A stretch of DNA of 64,000 nt from Hymenobacter qilianensis (GTDB taxonomy: Bacteria; Bacteroidota; Bacteroidia; Cytophagales; Hymenobacteraceae). The stretch spans positions 43,504 through 107,503 of the forward strand of contig NZ_CP060786.1 of NCBI RefSeq assembly GCF_014489555.1, read 5' to 3'. Made by a program: the position numbers and the translations under genes. Shown one piece after another: positions 1-9,736 of this stretch. The notes beneath the pieces are model-generated. The model was not told the origin of the DNA and searched no databases. It saw only the letters and a program-made list of their open reading frames with translations. The first letter of the stretch is position 1. The number at the start of each line of letters is the position of its first letter.

Positions 1-353
1 GGCGTGGTACCGCTGAGCGAGGGCTTCCGCGATGGCAAAGGGCAGACCTTTGCCGCCTACGTGGCCATTGACCAGGAAATGAACCGAGTGGTCGCCGTGC
101 GCCGGGAGGGTATCGCGGTGCCTAAAGAGCTGCTGGGCGTTGTGCTGAGCCCGCAGCAGAACCAGCAGCTCCTGGGGGCTACCCGACGAAAGTAACGGGG
201 ATGACCAACCAAAAAAGCCAGTTGTTCGACGCGACGGTCGTGCTCGACCCCGTCAAGCGGACGCTTAGCTTCCGCGACGTCCAGCCGCACGTAGCGCAAC
301 AGCCAGCCGAAAAGGTGGAACCAGTGGCCCCCCACCCCAAAATGAGAATGTAA
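1..353 (+). CDS. DUF3945-like protein, C-terminal part (5' truncated, frameshifted)
   Basis: The gene enters from the left edge, so its start is not visible. Frame 1 is open to a stop at 193-195. A second frame then continues from about base 179 to the stop at 351-353. Joining the two at the G5 run (174-178) with one extra G gives a continuous tail: LSPQQNQQLL, a short linker with a GMT motif, then FDATVVLDPVKRTLSF. This repeated pattern (LSxxQ..., GMT, FDAxxxxDxxKR.L.F) is typical of DUF3945 proteins carried by Bacteroidota plasmids and conjugative elements. Their biochemical role is not known. The position next to a toprim protein supports a mobile-element backbone. The family call is by pattern only. 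Confidence 0.55.
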
Positions 354-495
354 ATCTGCTAGTTTTGCGAAAATCAGTTTCCAGGCCTTCCGGGAGCTGA
401 TTTTCTTCTTACAGTAAGGAGTACCCCGCCCCAGTCCACTACCCACGCACATACACACACCGCAATAATGCAGCAGTCCCGTTTTCTCGTTGTCC

Positions 496-1890
496 ATGCA
501 GACGCCCCGTGAACCTGAACTCACGTTCGACCAGGTCAAGCAGGCGATTAACTTGGTCGATTTAGTCCTGACGCTCGGCTACGAGCACCACCGCCAGCTA
601 AGCGGCCCCGCCCTCGACCAGGGCAAGTTCCACACCTTTGATTATCGCGGCAAGGCGAAGCTGGACCAGGTGATTGTGTACAAAGCCCCTTCCGGCGACT
701 ACCTGTATTTCAACCGCGCCGACGACCGCGACAAGGGCAGTGTCATTGACTTCCTGAAAAACCGGCTGGAAAACCCCCGCATTGCGGGCATTCAAGCCAG
801 CAGTGGCAAGAGTATCTGGGGCAGCGTCATGGATAATGCCCGGCGCTTCCTCAGCCTACCAGCCTCCCAGCGCAAGACGAGTCCGCAGTTGCAGCAGGCA
901 ATTGCCCCGGTGCAGCGCGGGGATCAGTACGTGCCCGACTTCCTGCTGAAGACGGCTCCGCTCACGGATACGAGCTACCTGAATGCCCGAGGGCTGACCA
1001 ATGAGACGCTCAGCAACGGCTGTTTTGAGGGGCGCATCCTGAACCACGTGCACGAGGGCGTCAGTAAGACCGGCCAGCCCTACAAGTTTATCAATACGGC
1101 CTTTCCGCAGGTGTACAATGACAAGATTGTCGGGCTGGAAATCAAGGCCCATGGCCCCATGGCCCAGGCCGCTGATTCGCTAAATTCATCGGCTTTGTGG
1201 CTCTCGAACAGTGGCCCGAAGACCAACACTCTCTTGGTGACGGAGAGCGCCTTTGACGCCCTCTCGCACTATCAGCTCAAGCAACCCACCAACACGATGT
1301 ACGCCTCCACGTCGGGCCAGCTGACCGATAACCAGGTGGTCGAAATCCGGCGGCTCATTACCAACCAGAACCTAAAGACGGTGAAGCCCGCCTTCGACAA
1401 TAATGTGGCGGGTCATGTGTTCGATACCCAGCTGATTACGGGCCTGGCGCACGTGTCCACGCCGATGCATATCGAGCGCAGCTTGCCTGGCCAACTAACG
1501 GTAACCATCCACTCGGATCAGGAGCCCTACTTCCGCAAGCTACACGAGCAGACGAAAAACTATAATCAGCAGATAACGGAAGGGTATTTCCAGTTGGCCG
1601 GCCGCCATGCGCCCCCGACCCACACGTTGCACAGCGAGTTGATCCTGGCCGGGAAAGAAGCCGACAACCGCTATCAGTTTCACATCCCGAAACGAGTAGA
1701 GGCCCTCGAGTTTTTCAACCGGGCCCTGATGCAAAGCTACCCGATGAGCGTGAAGATGGATTTGGAAAAGTCGCGGGCTTCTGACTGGAACGACCAGTTG
1801 AAAGAAAGCCTTAAGGGAAAAACAACTGCGCTGACGCCGGAACAGCCCGCTGTGGAGGAAGCGAGTCGGCGACGAGGGATCCGCCGATAA
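496..1890 (+). CDS. Toprim domain protein (DUF3991/Toprim-like, plasmid primase-type)
   Basis: This 464-residue protein has an N-terminal DUF3991-like region, including the segments VYKAPSGDYLYFNR and GSVIDFLKNR. A toprim-like fold follows in the second half: LLVTESAFDALS at about residues 246-257 supplies the conserved glutamate, and AFDNNVAGHVFD near 299-310 resembles the DxDxxG acidic motif, but with DNN. Such proteins are common on Bacteroidota plasmids and conjugative elements, where they are thought to prime or handle plasmid DNA. I chose the ATG at 496; an in-frame TTG at 490 is also possible. The last 20 residues are basic. Function as a primase is inferred from the family and not shown by the sequence. 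Confidence 0.7.
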   Translation: MQTPREPELTFDQVKQAINLVDLVLTLGYEHHRQLSGPALDQGKFHTFDYRGKAKLDQVIVYKAPSGDYLYFNRADDRDKGSVIDFLKNRLENPRIAGIQASSGKSIWGSVMDNARRFLSLPASQRKTSPQLQQAIAPVQRGDQYVPDFLLKTAPLTDTSYLNARGLTNETLSNGCFEGRILNHVHEGVSKTGQPYKFINTAFPQVYNDKIVGLEIKAHGPMAQAADSLNSSALWLSNSGPKTNTLLVTESAFDALSHYQLKQPTNTMYASTSGQLTDNQVVEIRRLITNQNLKTVKPAFDNNVAGHVFDTQLITGLAHVSTPMHIERSLPGQLTVTIHSDQEPYFRKLHEQTKNYNQQITEGYFQLAGRHAPPTHTLHSELILAGKEADNRYQFHIPKRVEALEFFNRALMQSYPMSVKMDLEKSRASDWNDQLKESLKGKTTALTPEQPAVEEASRRRGIRR

Positions 1891-2170
1891 CTTTCGCCCG
1901 GCGTGTCGCCGGCTCCTTCCGTCCCACCACAGGGCGGTGGAATTCGACTACCCCACCGTTAGGTCAACCGTCACCGAGGACGAGGCGAAGGCCACCGACG
2001 GGGCGACGTGCGCCGAGATGATTAAACCCTGCAAAGCATGGCATTTAAGTCCTATGCCAAACAGTACCTAGCTAGCGCTGGCTACCTTAAGTATACGATT
2101 AGGATCCTCTTAGCTATCAGGGCAAGGTAGATACGGACCTTGCTAGCGCTGCCCCTGTTTAACGCCACCC

Positions 2171-2473
2171 ATGATGCCTACCGCCCATACTACCTTCTTA
2201 GGCCTTCCCTTCTCCGAGCAAGCCCAGGTGGTCTGGCAGGAAGGCACCTACCTGGCCACCCGCTATGAGGAGGAAGATACCGTGGGCTTATACCACCTGC
2301 CAGCCGGCTTTTTCGTGGAACTGTCCTACGATCACGTCGCCAACGAGTTGATCAAGCGGGTGCGCACCTTTACCAGCAAGGCCGATCTAGAAGATTACGC
2401 CTGCTACGTGGACCTCACTGACTTATCTCTTGGGGATGAAAAGCTCGCTAGTACAGTTCTTCTTCCATCCTAG
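2171..2473 (+). CDS. Hypothetical protein, about 100 residues
   Basis: A 100-residue acidic soluble protein with no signal peptide or membrane segment. It starts with two consecutive ATG codons (2171 and 2174). The sequence has coding-like composition, with segments such as GLYHLPAGFFVELSYDH and LEDYACYVDLTDL that suggest a small alpha/beta domain. I do not recognise the family. It stands alone between the toprim gene and decayed DNA, with 280 bases of unremarkable sequence upstream. No operon partner is evident. Confidence 0.5.
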   Translation: MMPTAHTTFLGLPFSEQAQVVWQEGTYLATRYEEEDTVGLYHLPAGFFVELSYDHVANELIKRVRTFTSKADLEDYACYVDLTDLSLGDEKLASTVLLPS

Positions 2474-2759
2474 GCAAATGAAGCGCGTAAAACGCGGCTC
2501 CTGCGCTTTTATCAGGGAGATAGGTTGGGTGCGATAAGGCCCCGTTATCGTCCCTATGTTTCGCCCCAAACACCAGCCAGGGAGTGGGATCCTAAGGAAG
2601 ACATAGGATCATCGTGGACAATACGGGCACGCCCCGCCGTGGTCAAGCTATCGAGTGGGGTGTCCCCGTTCTGGTCGAGGGTGGAGAAGCGGGCGTAGCA
2701 GAGGGGGTAACGTATGGGTTCAGCAAGTCGGGTTCGGAAAGGTACCCACCTAATTCTTT

Positions 2760-3010
2760 CTGAAATGACTAGTTGGCCTCTCTTTTGGCTCTGCTTCTCT
2801 CCTCCGGGGAATACGCGGACAGCCGGCACGCAACGGGTAACGGGACCACTCGGGGAACCGTCGCTGAGGACGTAGCCGCGACTGGAATGCGGGAACTCCA
2901 GTATCGCGAAATAAATACCACTCCAGCCCTTCGAGCGCCATATCTAGGCGTCCCACGGCCAGCCCGGCCCCGATCAAGGCGGCGGCGGGAATAAAGGCCA
3001 TCGCAATCAA
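2760..3010 (-). pseudogene. Relic of a DUF389 membrane protein
   Basis: On the minus strand, about 40 residues starting near 3010 read MAFIPAAALIGAGLAVGRLD, then ALEGLEWYLF. This matches the conserved DUF389 pattern of a PPxxxxG-like turn followed by Gxxxxxxxx(A)L and a hydrophobic helix. The following sequence drifts into low-quality frames, no full-length reading frame exists, and no upstream half of the gene can be found. The remnant lies directly downstream of a P-type ATPase relic. I read both as debris of an older ion-transport region. The family call is by pattern and only moderately sure. Confidence 0.4.
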
Positions 3011-3118
3011 AGGGCCTGCCCACGCTCGGCCCGTTGGCGGTTGGTGGGAGAAGGCTGAACTTCCATGTGGTAGATTGGCAGGGAGGGATAAGAAAGGCGG
3101 AATAGCTGGCGAAAGTTT

Positions 3119-3166
3119 TCAAGACTTCATGCGCACTGCGTTTAAAATAGCTAGCAGAAAGGCAAG
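3119..3166 (-). pseudogene. Relic of a metal P-type ATPase C-terminus
   Basis: The minus strand ends with the residues LAFLLAILNAVRMKS and a TGA stop at 3119-3121. The intact Zn/Cd ATPase at 9737-11830 ends ALLAILNAVRIQRMKF, so 9 consecutive residues are shared. The DNA is also nearly identical over about 25 bases around the AAAATAGCTAGC core on the plus strand. Upstream of this the similarity stops. The relic indicates that a second copy of the ATPase gene once stood here, or that this is a recombination scar. Confidence 0.5.
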
Positions 3167-3170
3167 TTCA

Positions 3171-3776
3171 CAGATAAGGTCCGAGGTGGGCGGCGTTATG
3201 GATCCTATTGATGACAAAGGGACCTTATGCACTGCAATTGCATAAATTCAAGTTTTCTTTGCATGTATACAATTAGCTCTGTATATTGATGTACGCTTAA
3301 ACGCTGACTCGCTCCGTTCTCTACCCCGTCACCACACCTCTAGTGCAAATTACCCCAACGGCGCGGCAGGTTGCTTCCGCTTCTACGCTGCTATGGGGAG
3401 TATGAGGTATTTACGCGGTAGTTGTGAGCCCTGCAAGCCCTTCCGGCTTGCCCCAGCTACGAGGTAAAGGACAACAGCAGGACTTTACCGGTGGTGGCTC
3501 GCTCTGCGTCCGCGCTTCTAAAGCCTGACGGCAGCAAATAGCACTACTAGGCACAACTCCTTATTCCCTCCGCTAAGCAACCCCCAGGTAGCTCTCGATT
3601 GATAGCCGGTCGCTCCTATGACGTGGGCGGACTATGACGGAGGAGCTTGAATTTATCCCATCATACGCTTTGGGGAGAAGCACTATCCGGTGGGGCTGGA
3701 TAGCCACGGGATTCTCTAGAAAGCGCCGAATTCATATCGCTATCCCTTCATTATTCACTTGTCTATACCAGCTAGT
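3171..3776. other. Stretch without recognisable genes
   Basis: About 600 bases with no convincing reading frame. The first part (3220-3310) is AT-rich and includes TGCAATTGCATAAATT, a loose relative of the promoter motif described elsewhere. Near 3650-3715 one frame gives short coding-like debris (IYPIIRFGEKHYPVGL) that I cannot assign. The stretch may carry the promoter of the multicopper oxidase that follows, but no promoter can be named with confidence. Confidence 0.4.
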
Positions 3777-6700
3777 ATGAAATCTATTCTACCCGGGGCA
3801 ATCCAAAAGCAGGCTCACCTTCAGTCGCCACGCTCACCTACGACATCACGGCCCTGCAGATGACCATTTATTTCAATCGCGAAGGCGATCACGATCATAA
3901 TGGCCTGCTCTTCGCCCTGACCGCTAATGTTCCTGTCCTGCGCTACCTCGAGGCCCGGTCCCGTATGGTTCCGCCGGCGAACCTAGCGGCTTTGCACGCC
4001 GCGGCGTTGCCCCGGGCACATCAGCTAGGCATAATTCCCCTTCCTACTAGATATCAAGATGCGCGGGTGCATCCCCTGGTGCGCCCCCTCGTGATACGCG
4101 CCACGGCCGGAGCCGAAGTTCAGGTCGTGCTGCGCAATAAGATCTCCGAACGCTGGATCGGCCTGCACTTAGTCGCCGACGGGTATGCGGTGAAAACCCA
4201 GGACGGTTCGGACGTGGGGAAGAATCCGCACAGCCTGACCCCGCCACATGGCACCCGCATTTACACCTGGCAATGCCGCCACGAAGGTGTTTTTCCCTTC
4301 CACGATGGGGGCAACTACTCGGGGGGCGAGGACGGCACGAACGCGCACGGCCTGTTTGGGGCCTTGGTTATCGAGCCGGCAGGATCTATCTGGCGTGACC
4401 CAGTGAGTGGGCGGCGATCGCGGCGACTCGATGGGAGCTTTCGGCAGTTAGATGGGCTGTACCTGGACGTGTTGCCGGAGGGAGACGCGCAGAACCCCGA
4501 CGTGACTATCTCCCCGACCCAGCTGCCTACCCATCATTGGCCGCCCCCATCGCCTATCCCGATTTTCACGCCGTCGGCCACCGCGAGTTTGTCATCTTTT
4601 TTCACGACGAGCCCGAGTTTTGCCCCTCCCATGATGAGGAACCGGAAGAAGACCCGTGTCCCCACCCAGGTTCGGGCGGCGGGCACGGCGATCACGGGTG
4701 CCGCGACGGCCTGCCGCCGATCATGCCGGTTTCCTACCGCGCTGAGCCTATGATAAACCGAGAGCACAAGTTGTGGCGGCTGGAGCGCACCGGCCACAAC
4801 TTTCAGGGTCGGCCCGTCCTCAACGAGGAGCAGCATCACAGCTCCTGGATGTTTGGGGACCCGGCCACGCCGATTCTGAAAGCCTACATCGGCGACCCCG
4901 TGCGCATTCGCTTTGTGCACGCGGGGGTCAAGGAAACCCACGTCTTTCACCTGCACCTCTACGAGTGGCATGCCGTGCCGGAGGCTACAGATTATACCGG
5001 GCAGTTCAACGGATCCCCGCGCATCGATGCCATTTCCGTCAGCCCCCAGACGGCCCACACGATTGAACCCGTGTGGGGGGCCGGCAATCGCCACCAAGTA
5101 GCGGGTGACATCATTTGGCACTGCCACCTGTATCCGCATTTTCACGAAGGCATGTGGGGCTTGTTTCGCACCTTTGAAACCCTGCAGACCGGCGCCCTCG
5201 GCCCTTGGCTCGCGGGCAGTGAACTGCCCGGGAGTGTATATGCCGGCCGGCAGATCGGAAGGTACCCAGACAGGACGCGCATTGAGCGCCTGTTGCCCTT
5301 GCCCGATCGGGTTCCTCCGCCCGCCCCGACGAGCACGCACCCGGGCTATCCCCTCTACATCCCCGGTCAACTACGGCAGAAATCGCCCATCCCGCCCTGG
5401 CCTGACCGGCCCTGGCAGGCTAGGGAGCAACGGTGCCACCCATTTGACTCGCTGCTGGCGGCGGACATGCCGGCCGATTTTAATTACCGCCCGGTGCCGA
5501 CGCGGTTGGAGCGCAATGCCTTCAATGCCTGTCCCGTCCCGGGGGAGATGTTTACCCGCAATCCGTTTGCCCAGCAGCAAGCAGCCCAGTGGCGGTCCAC
5601 GTTTGACACCTGGAACGTGGAGCGCGAGGTGTGCCACGATGTAGTCGTTGCTAAGCAGCGCATTGACTATAATGGTTACGGCTGGCATGATAAACATGGG
5701 CACTTGTATTATCTGGATGCGGAGGAGGATCCTGATACCCGACGTGATTCGGAGGACAACCCGATACCCAAGGAGCCTCTGTTTTTTCGCGCCCTGCACC
5801 AGCAGATCCTAAACTTGACCCTGGACAATCAGACGCGGCTGGATATTGAGGAGACGGCGTTTGATCGGGCCTTCCCTCCCTGTTCAAAGCGGGCCTGGGA
5901 AGGGGAGTGCGCCCTGCACGTGCATATGGTCAAGTTTGATCCCATTTGCGCGGACGGAGCCAGTACCGGCTGGAACTACATGAGTGGCCCCGTAGTGGGC
6001 ATGAAAATGGTCTACCGCTGGTGGCTCGATCAGGAGTTTGGGACCATCTTTTTCCACGATCACCTCTTCGCCAACTACCGCCAGAAACACGGCCTCTTCG
6101 GCGCCCTGCTCGTGGAACCCACCGACGCCCGGTTCTTTCATCACGTCCAGGGTTACGAGATTGTCAGCGGGCTCCAAGCAATAGTCACGCTACGCGAGGA
6201 GTTTGAAGGCCGGCGGGCGTTCCGGGAATTCTGCCTCGGCATCGCCGACTTTATCCCGATGTGGGACCGGAACGACAGGCCCCTAAACCCACCCGATCAT
6301 CCGGGCGGGCACGGCGACCAGGGCGTGATGGCCTTGAATTACCGTAGCGACCCGATTCACGAACGGCTCCGGGAAGGGGGACTGACGGTGGATCCAGCTT
6401 ATTGGTTTACGTCGCTAGGGCCCTATAACCGGGATCCCTATACGACCCGGTTTCTAGCCTATGAAAGCGACCCTATTTGGTTTCGCATGATTCAGGGTTC
6501 CCACGAGGAACAGCACAGCTTCCAAACCCACGGCATGCGCTGGCAGCGCTTTCGGGGCAGCACCGATTCGGCCCTGCGCAACCAGCAGACGTTTGGCCTG
6601 TCTGAAGCCTTTACCTTCATCAATCGCGAACCTTACGGGGCGGGCGATTACCTCTACAAGCTCTCGGCGGCCGACGATCTGTGGCTGGGCTGCTGGGGGC

Positions 6701-8093
6701 TGATCCGGGTTTTTCCGCAGGACGTAACCGTTGATGAGGCGAGGGAACCCCTGCCCTTGGTCCTCCTTGATGCTTTGCCCACGGCCGTGCCGCTGCCGCC
6801 CCCGGTGTTCCAGATGCGACGCTTCCGCGTCGCCGTCAAAGCCAAGCGGCTGGTGTACCGGGAGCCCGATCTGGTCGACCCGTTCGGTCTCATCTACGAG
6901 CTAATCGCTTACACCCCGCCCTACGGCCACGAGCACCTTGTGCCGGCCCCGACTAAACCAGAACCGTTGGTGCTACGGTGTCGGGAGGGTGAGTGGGTGC
7001 AGGTGACAGTGGAGAATCAGCTGCCGGAGGGATTCATGCCCCGACCGGAACCGTTTGCTCCGCAAGTGCCGGTGGAAGAGCAAGGACCCGGACCGCTCCC
7101 TCGACCCCAGCGCCCGGTGTCGGCCCAGGTATCCATGCACGCCGATCTGCTGCGCTACGATGTTCGCTTCAGCGACGGCGCCAACGTGGGACGCAACATG
7201 CTGTTTGGTGAGCAAACGGCCGCGCCCGGCGACAGTGTGACCTATACCTGGAATACGTACCGGCCGCCCCACACTAACGCCAATCAACCCTTGGGGCCCA
7301 TACTGCTCCAGGATATGGCTGACGTGCGCAACCACCGCCATCACGGGCTCATCGGGGCCCTCATTGTCGAGGACCGCTTTGCCACGCCTTACCGCGTGCG
7401 AAAGGGTCGCTCCACCGCCACAGGTACCGAGTCAGCGTGGTACGGCGTGCGCGCAACCGTAGTGGTGCGGCGGCCCTGGATGCCACCCCAACGGGTGGAG
7501 GAAGCAGTGCTGTTGCTGCAGAATGGCCTGCGGCTGTATTGGCGAGGTAAATTACGCTGGCCCATCCCGGATGAACCACCCGGGCACGGGGAAGACGAAA
7601 CGGACCACGAAGACCAGGGCCAGAAGGGGTATAATTACCGCTCCGAGCCCGCAGATCCGGAGTGGCGCGACGGCAAGTTGCTCTCCAAACACTCCCCGGC
7701 TACCCCGATCTTCCGGGTGCCGGTTAGAAGCACCGTGCACCTGCACCTGCTCGGCGCCTGTGACAAGCCCCGCAACCATAGCTTCACGGTGCACGGCGTG
7801 GCGTGGCCAGAATGGCGGTTCCTTTCCCCGACGCATCGGCGCTGGGTGTCGTCCGAAGGCGCCATTTCGGCGGGGACGGTCCGCACCTTTGCCTTCAGCC
7901 CCAGCACCGGGGCGATCATGCCTACCGCGATGGGATTCTCAAGTGGATGGTGCCCCAAGGGCTGTGGGGCATTCTAAGGGTCACCAAGCCGAAAACAAGC
8001 CCCTGGTTAACGGTGCCCCTGGTGATGGCTGGTTTGGCTGGGCTAGGCTGGGGAATCCTGGCGGGGTATCGGTGGGCTAAAAAGCAGACATAG
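3777..8093 (+). CDS. Giant multidomain multicopper oxidase (MnxG/MofA-like), frameshifted
   Basis: Joined across three apparent -1 shifts, this encodes about 1,430 residues, far longer than a laccase or PcoA. Several copper-site motifs are visible: HEGVFPFHDGG (about 4281-4315), HLHLYEWH (4948-4971), HCHLYPHFHEGMW (5119-5157), FHDHLFANYRQKHG (6052-6093), HSFQTHGMRW (6514-6543), NHRHHGLIGA and, at the end, VPQGLWGILRV. A C-terminal membrane helix follows (about 8000-8070), then a basic tail. This architecture resembles the large multidomain oxidases linked to Mn(II) oxidation, but the substrate is not shown here. The shifts fall near 3800-3825, in 4480-4545 and at the G4 run 7909-7912. The start is inferred: ATG 3777 reads MKSILPG before the first shift; the alternative is ATG 3860. 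There is no obvious secretion signal. Confidence 0.65.
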
Positions 8094-8130
8094 TGGACTG
8101 CTTGCCAGTCTCCTATGTCTGAAACTAGAA

Positions 8131-8180
8131 TTGCCACACTTTTACCCTAAAAATTCTGTTTTAGGGTAAAAGTGTGGCAA
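8131..8180. terminator. Perfect 22-bp hairpin between convergent genes
   Basis: The arms 8131-8152 and 8159-8180 are exact reverse complements with a 6-base loop. Each arm ends in AAAA or TTTT next to the loop. The element sits between the end of the multicopper oxidase (plus) and the end of the Cys-rich gene (minus), which is the expected place for a bidirectional terminator. There is no separate U-tract after the stem, so a miniature transposon remnant with joined inverted ends is an alternative. Confidence 0.5.
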
Positions 8181-8285
8181 CCTATGGTAGCACCTGTATG
8201 AGCATTGCTGCCCAGCCTATTCAAGCGGATAAGCGTTGCCTTTCCTGAGTACGCTACCTAAGGCTTGGATTGGTAAACAGCGCGC

Positions 8286-8483
8286 CTACTTCTGCGCGCA
8301 GCAAGCGGGTACGCCGGCCAGCGTACAGGCTGCCGTACCCTTATCCGGGCAATCCTTTAGGAGGGGACACTCCGGGGTACCCTTCATAGGGCAGTCCGCC
8401 GTTGGGGCGGGGCTGGTGAAGCCAAACACGGCCCCTCCGGCCAACAGGACGGCAGAGGCTACGACTAAAACTTTCTGTTTCAT
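8286..8483 (-). CDS. Small exported Cys-rich protein (paralogue of 45178-45375)
   Basis: A 65-residue protein with an N-terminal signal (MKQKVLVVASAVLLAGGAVFG) and a short mature part holding six cysteines in repeated CP units (DCPMKGTPECPLLKDCP) and a CC pair near the end. A close paralogue stands at 45178-45375 in the copper cluster. Both keep the signal sequence, the TPxCPL unit and the final CC-A-K ending. Six cysteines in about 40 mature residues suggest metal binding or disulfides in the periplasm. It is the last gene of a minus-strand set with a thioredoxin-like protein and a CsoR-type regulator. The family is not one I can name. Confidence 0.65.
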   Translation of the reverse strand: MKQKVLVVASAVLLAGGAVFGFTSPAPTADCPMKGTPECPLLKDCPDKGTAACTLAGVPACCAQK

Positions 8484-8567
8484 CGAACAAACGAGTAAGG
8501 TGAACCGGCTGGGGACGGCAGCCAGGCGAAGAACAAACGGGCCGCGCCCCGTCGCAAACGGCCAGCG

Positions 8568-8840
8568 TTAGGCGGCTTGCCCAATACCAGCCCGTTCTAG
8601 GGTTTCCCGGGTGATGCCCTCCGTGCGGCAACAATCCAACAAGGCGCCATTGACGGCCACGGCGGGCAGCGTTTGCACGCCCAGCAAGCGGGCCCGGCGC
8701 AGGGCCGGATTACCCGCTTCGGTCTCGGTCAGGTTATGGGTGATGATGTCGCAGCTGCTGCAGGCGGTGCTTTTGACCAACTCAACCACGGGGCTGCACA
8801 AGGGGCACCCGGCGGTGAAAACTTCTATAATGCGTTTCAT
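8568..8840 (-). CDS. Thioredoxin/glutaredoxin-like small protein
   Basis: This 90-residue protein begins MKRIIEVFTAGCPLC, a beta strand followed by a CxxC motif (C12, C15) at the position of the thioredoxin active site. A second CSSC motif follows near residues 27-30, and LGVQTLPAVAVNG supplies the cis-proline (TLPA) of the thioredoxin fold. A CC pair stands near residue 69. There is no signal peptide, so it should be cytosolic. It lies 54 bases downstream of the CsoR-type regulator and upstream of the Cys-rich protein. A role in thiol exchange or metal handling is inferred from this context. Confidence 0.65.
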   Translation of the reverse strand: MKRIIEVFTAGCPLCSPVVELVKSTACSSCDIITHNLTETEAGNPALRRARLLGVQTLPAVAVNGALLDCCRTEGITRETLERAGIGQAA

Positions 8841-8894
8841 GGAAGGGCGTTGATAAGTAATAGCACAAAGCTCGGCCCGCTCCCCGGGTGTCGG

Positions 8895-9287
8895 TCAAGC
8901 GTTATTTCCAGTTTTTTTCTCCCGCTCGGCATTGTGCTGCTCCAGCCGCCCGCCAATCTCGCGCAGCTCCTGCATCTTCTGCGTCAACTCGGCTTCCGTC
9001 AGGTTCGGGAATTCGTGCCGCAGCTCCTCAATGCGCCCGGCATCCTGACAGTCGCCGGGGCAAGCTCCCACTACGTCGACGAGTTGCAGGGCCAAGCCCT
9101 TGCGAAACACCTCGTCCAGCAGCAGGTGCTCGGCGGTGCTCAGCCCGTTGGTGACGGCCTTGAACTGCACCAGAATCTGCTCGGGCTCGGTGGTTTCCGC
9201 GTCCAGCATTTTCACAATGCCGTGGAGCTGGCCGGCCAGCATGTTCAGGCGGCTCTTCAGGTCGCGGGTAAGGTCTTTGGGGAGCAT
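8895..9287 (-). CDS. CsoR/FrmR-family metal-sensing repressor
   Basis: The 130-residue protein shows the DUF156 helical signature: LKSRLNMLAGQLHGIVKML, then QFKAVTNGLSTAEHLLLDE. Members bind DNA as tetramers and release it on binding Cu(I), Ni, Co or formaldehyde. The usual first cysteine of helix 2 is not visible here; instead the protein has AEH in helix 2 and a downstream CPGDC pair, followed by a charged helical C-terminal extension of about 45 residues. That differs from classical CsoR and makes the ligand uncertain. A G-tract operator candidate lies 32 bases upstream of the start. It heads a set with the thioredoxin-like and Cys-rich genes. Confidence 0.75.
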   Translation of the reverse strand: MLPKDLTRDLKSRLNMLAGQLHGIVKMLDAETTEPEQILVQFKAVTNGLSTAEHLLLDEVFRKGLALQLVDVVGACPGDCQDAGRIEELRHEFPNLTEAELTQKMQELREIGGRLEQHNAEREKKTGNNA

Positions 9288-9318
9288 AAACCAGAATTTC
9301 GAGCAATATCAACGCCTT

Positions 9319-9330
9319 GGGGGGGTATCC
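9319..9330 (-). promoter_or_regulatory. Candidate CsoR-type G-tract operator
   Basis: Seven G followed by TATCC on the plus strand lie 32 bases upstream of the CsoR-type start codon. On the gene strand this reads GGATACCCCCCC. RcnR and CsoR family operators contain such G/C tracts flanked by TA-rich steps. A matching GGGGGGTATACC occurs at 43525-43536 before the copper storage gene. Autoregulation is inferred. Confidence 0.45.
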
Positions 9331-9379
9331 GTCAAGCAAACAGTCAAACAAATCCGGAGGGCCTTCCGCGCCACCCGCC

Positions 9380-9733
9380 TTACCGCAGCAGTTGCTGCAA
9401 GTCCTCGGGAATGGGCATGGGCTGCTCGGCTTTTACGTTGGCGCCCCCGGTATTGCCCGTGGGCACCTGGCCAACCATGGAGCCCAGGAAACCAAACACG
9501 ATACGGGGCAACTGCCCCAGGATTTCGCGCGGGTTAAGCGTCCGTAGCCCGTGCGCCAGCATGAGCAGGTGCACGTGGGTGTGGGACACGGCCCAGCGCT
9601 GCCCCAGCACGTGCGCCCGCTCCAGATGATGAAACGCGTCGGCGGCATCCCGCCGGGCATAGGCCGCCCGGGCGGCGAGTAGCTCCTGGTGAAAGTAGGG
9701 GTGCAGGCGGGAAGGAAGAAACAGGGTTTGCAT
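9380..9733 (-). CDS. DUF3703 family protein
   Basis: A 117-residue soluble protein with the DUF3703 pattern: AFHHLERAHVLGQ near residues 33-45, SHTHVHLLMLAHG near 50-62, then GQLPRIVFGFLGSMVG and VPTGNTGGANV. The family is found beside heavy-metal exporters. Its function is unknown; the histidines in the central helices could bind a metal. Its start lies three bases downstream of the P-type ATPase stop, so the two are cotranscribed. Confidence 0.8.
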   Translation of the reverse strand: MQTLFLPSRLHPYFHQELLAARAAYARRDAADAFHHLERAHVLGQRWAVSHTHVHLLMLAHGLRTLNPREILGQLPRIVFGFLGSMVGQVPTGNTGGANVKAEQPMPIPEDLQQLLR

Positions 9734-9736
9734 CGG

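Noticed and set aside
3233..3247. TGCAATTGCATAAATT as another copy of the recurrent motif
   Set aside because: It differs by an inserted base in the core (TTGCATAAATT) and no metal gene starts within 150 bases.
8131..8180. The 22-bp hairpin as a transposon end
   Set aside because: No target-site duplication or transposase is visible, and its place between convergent genes favours a terminator. Not excluded.
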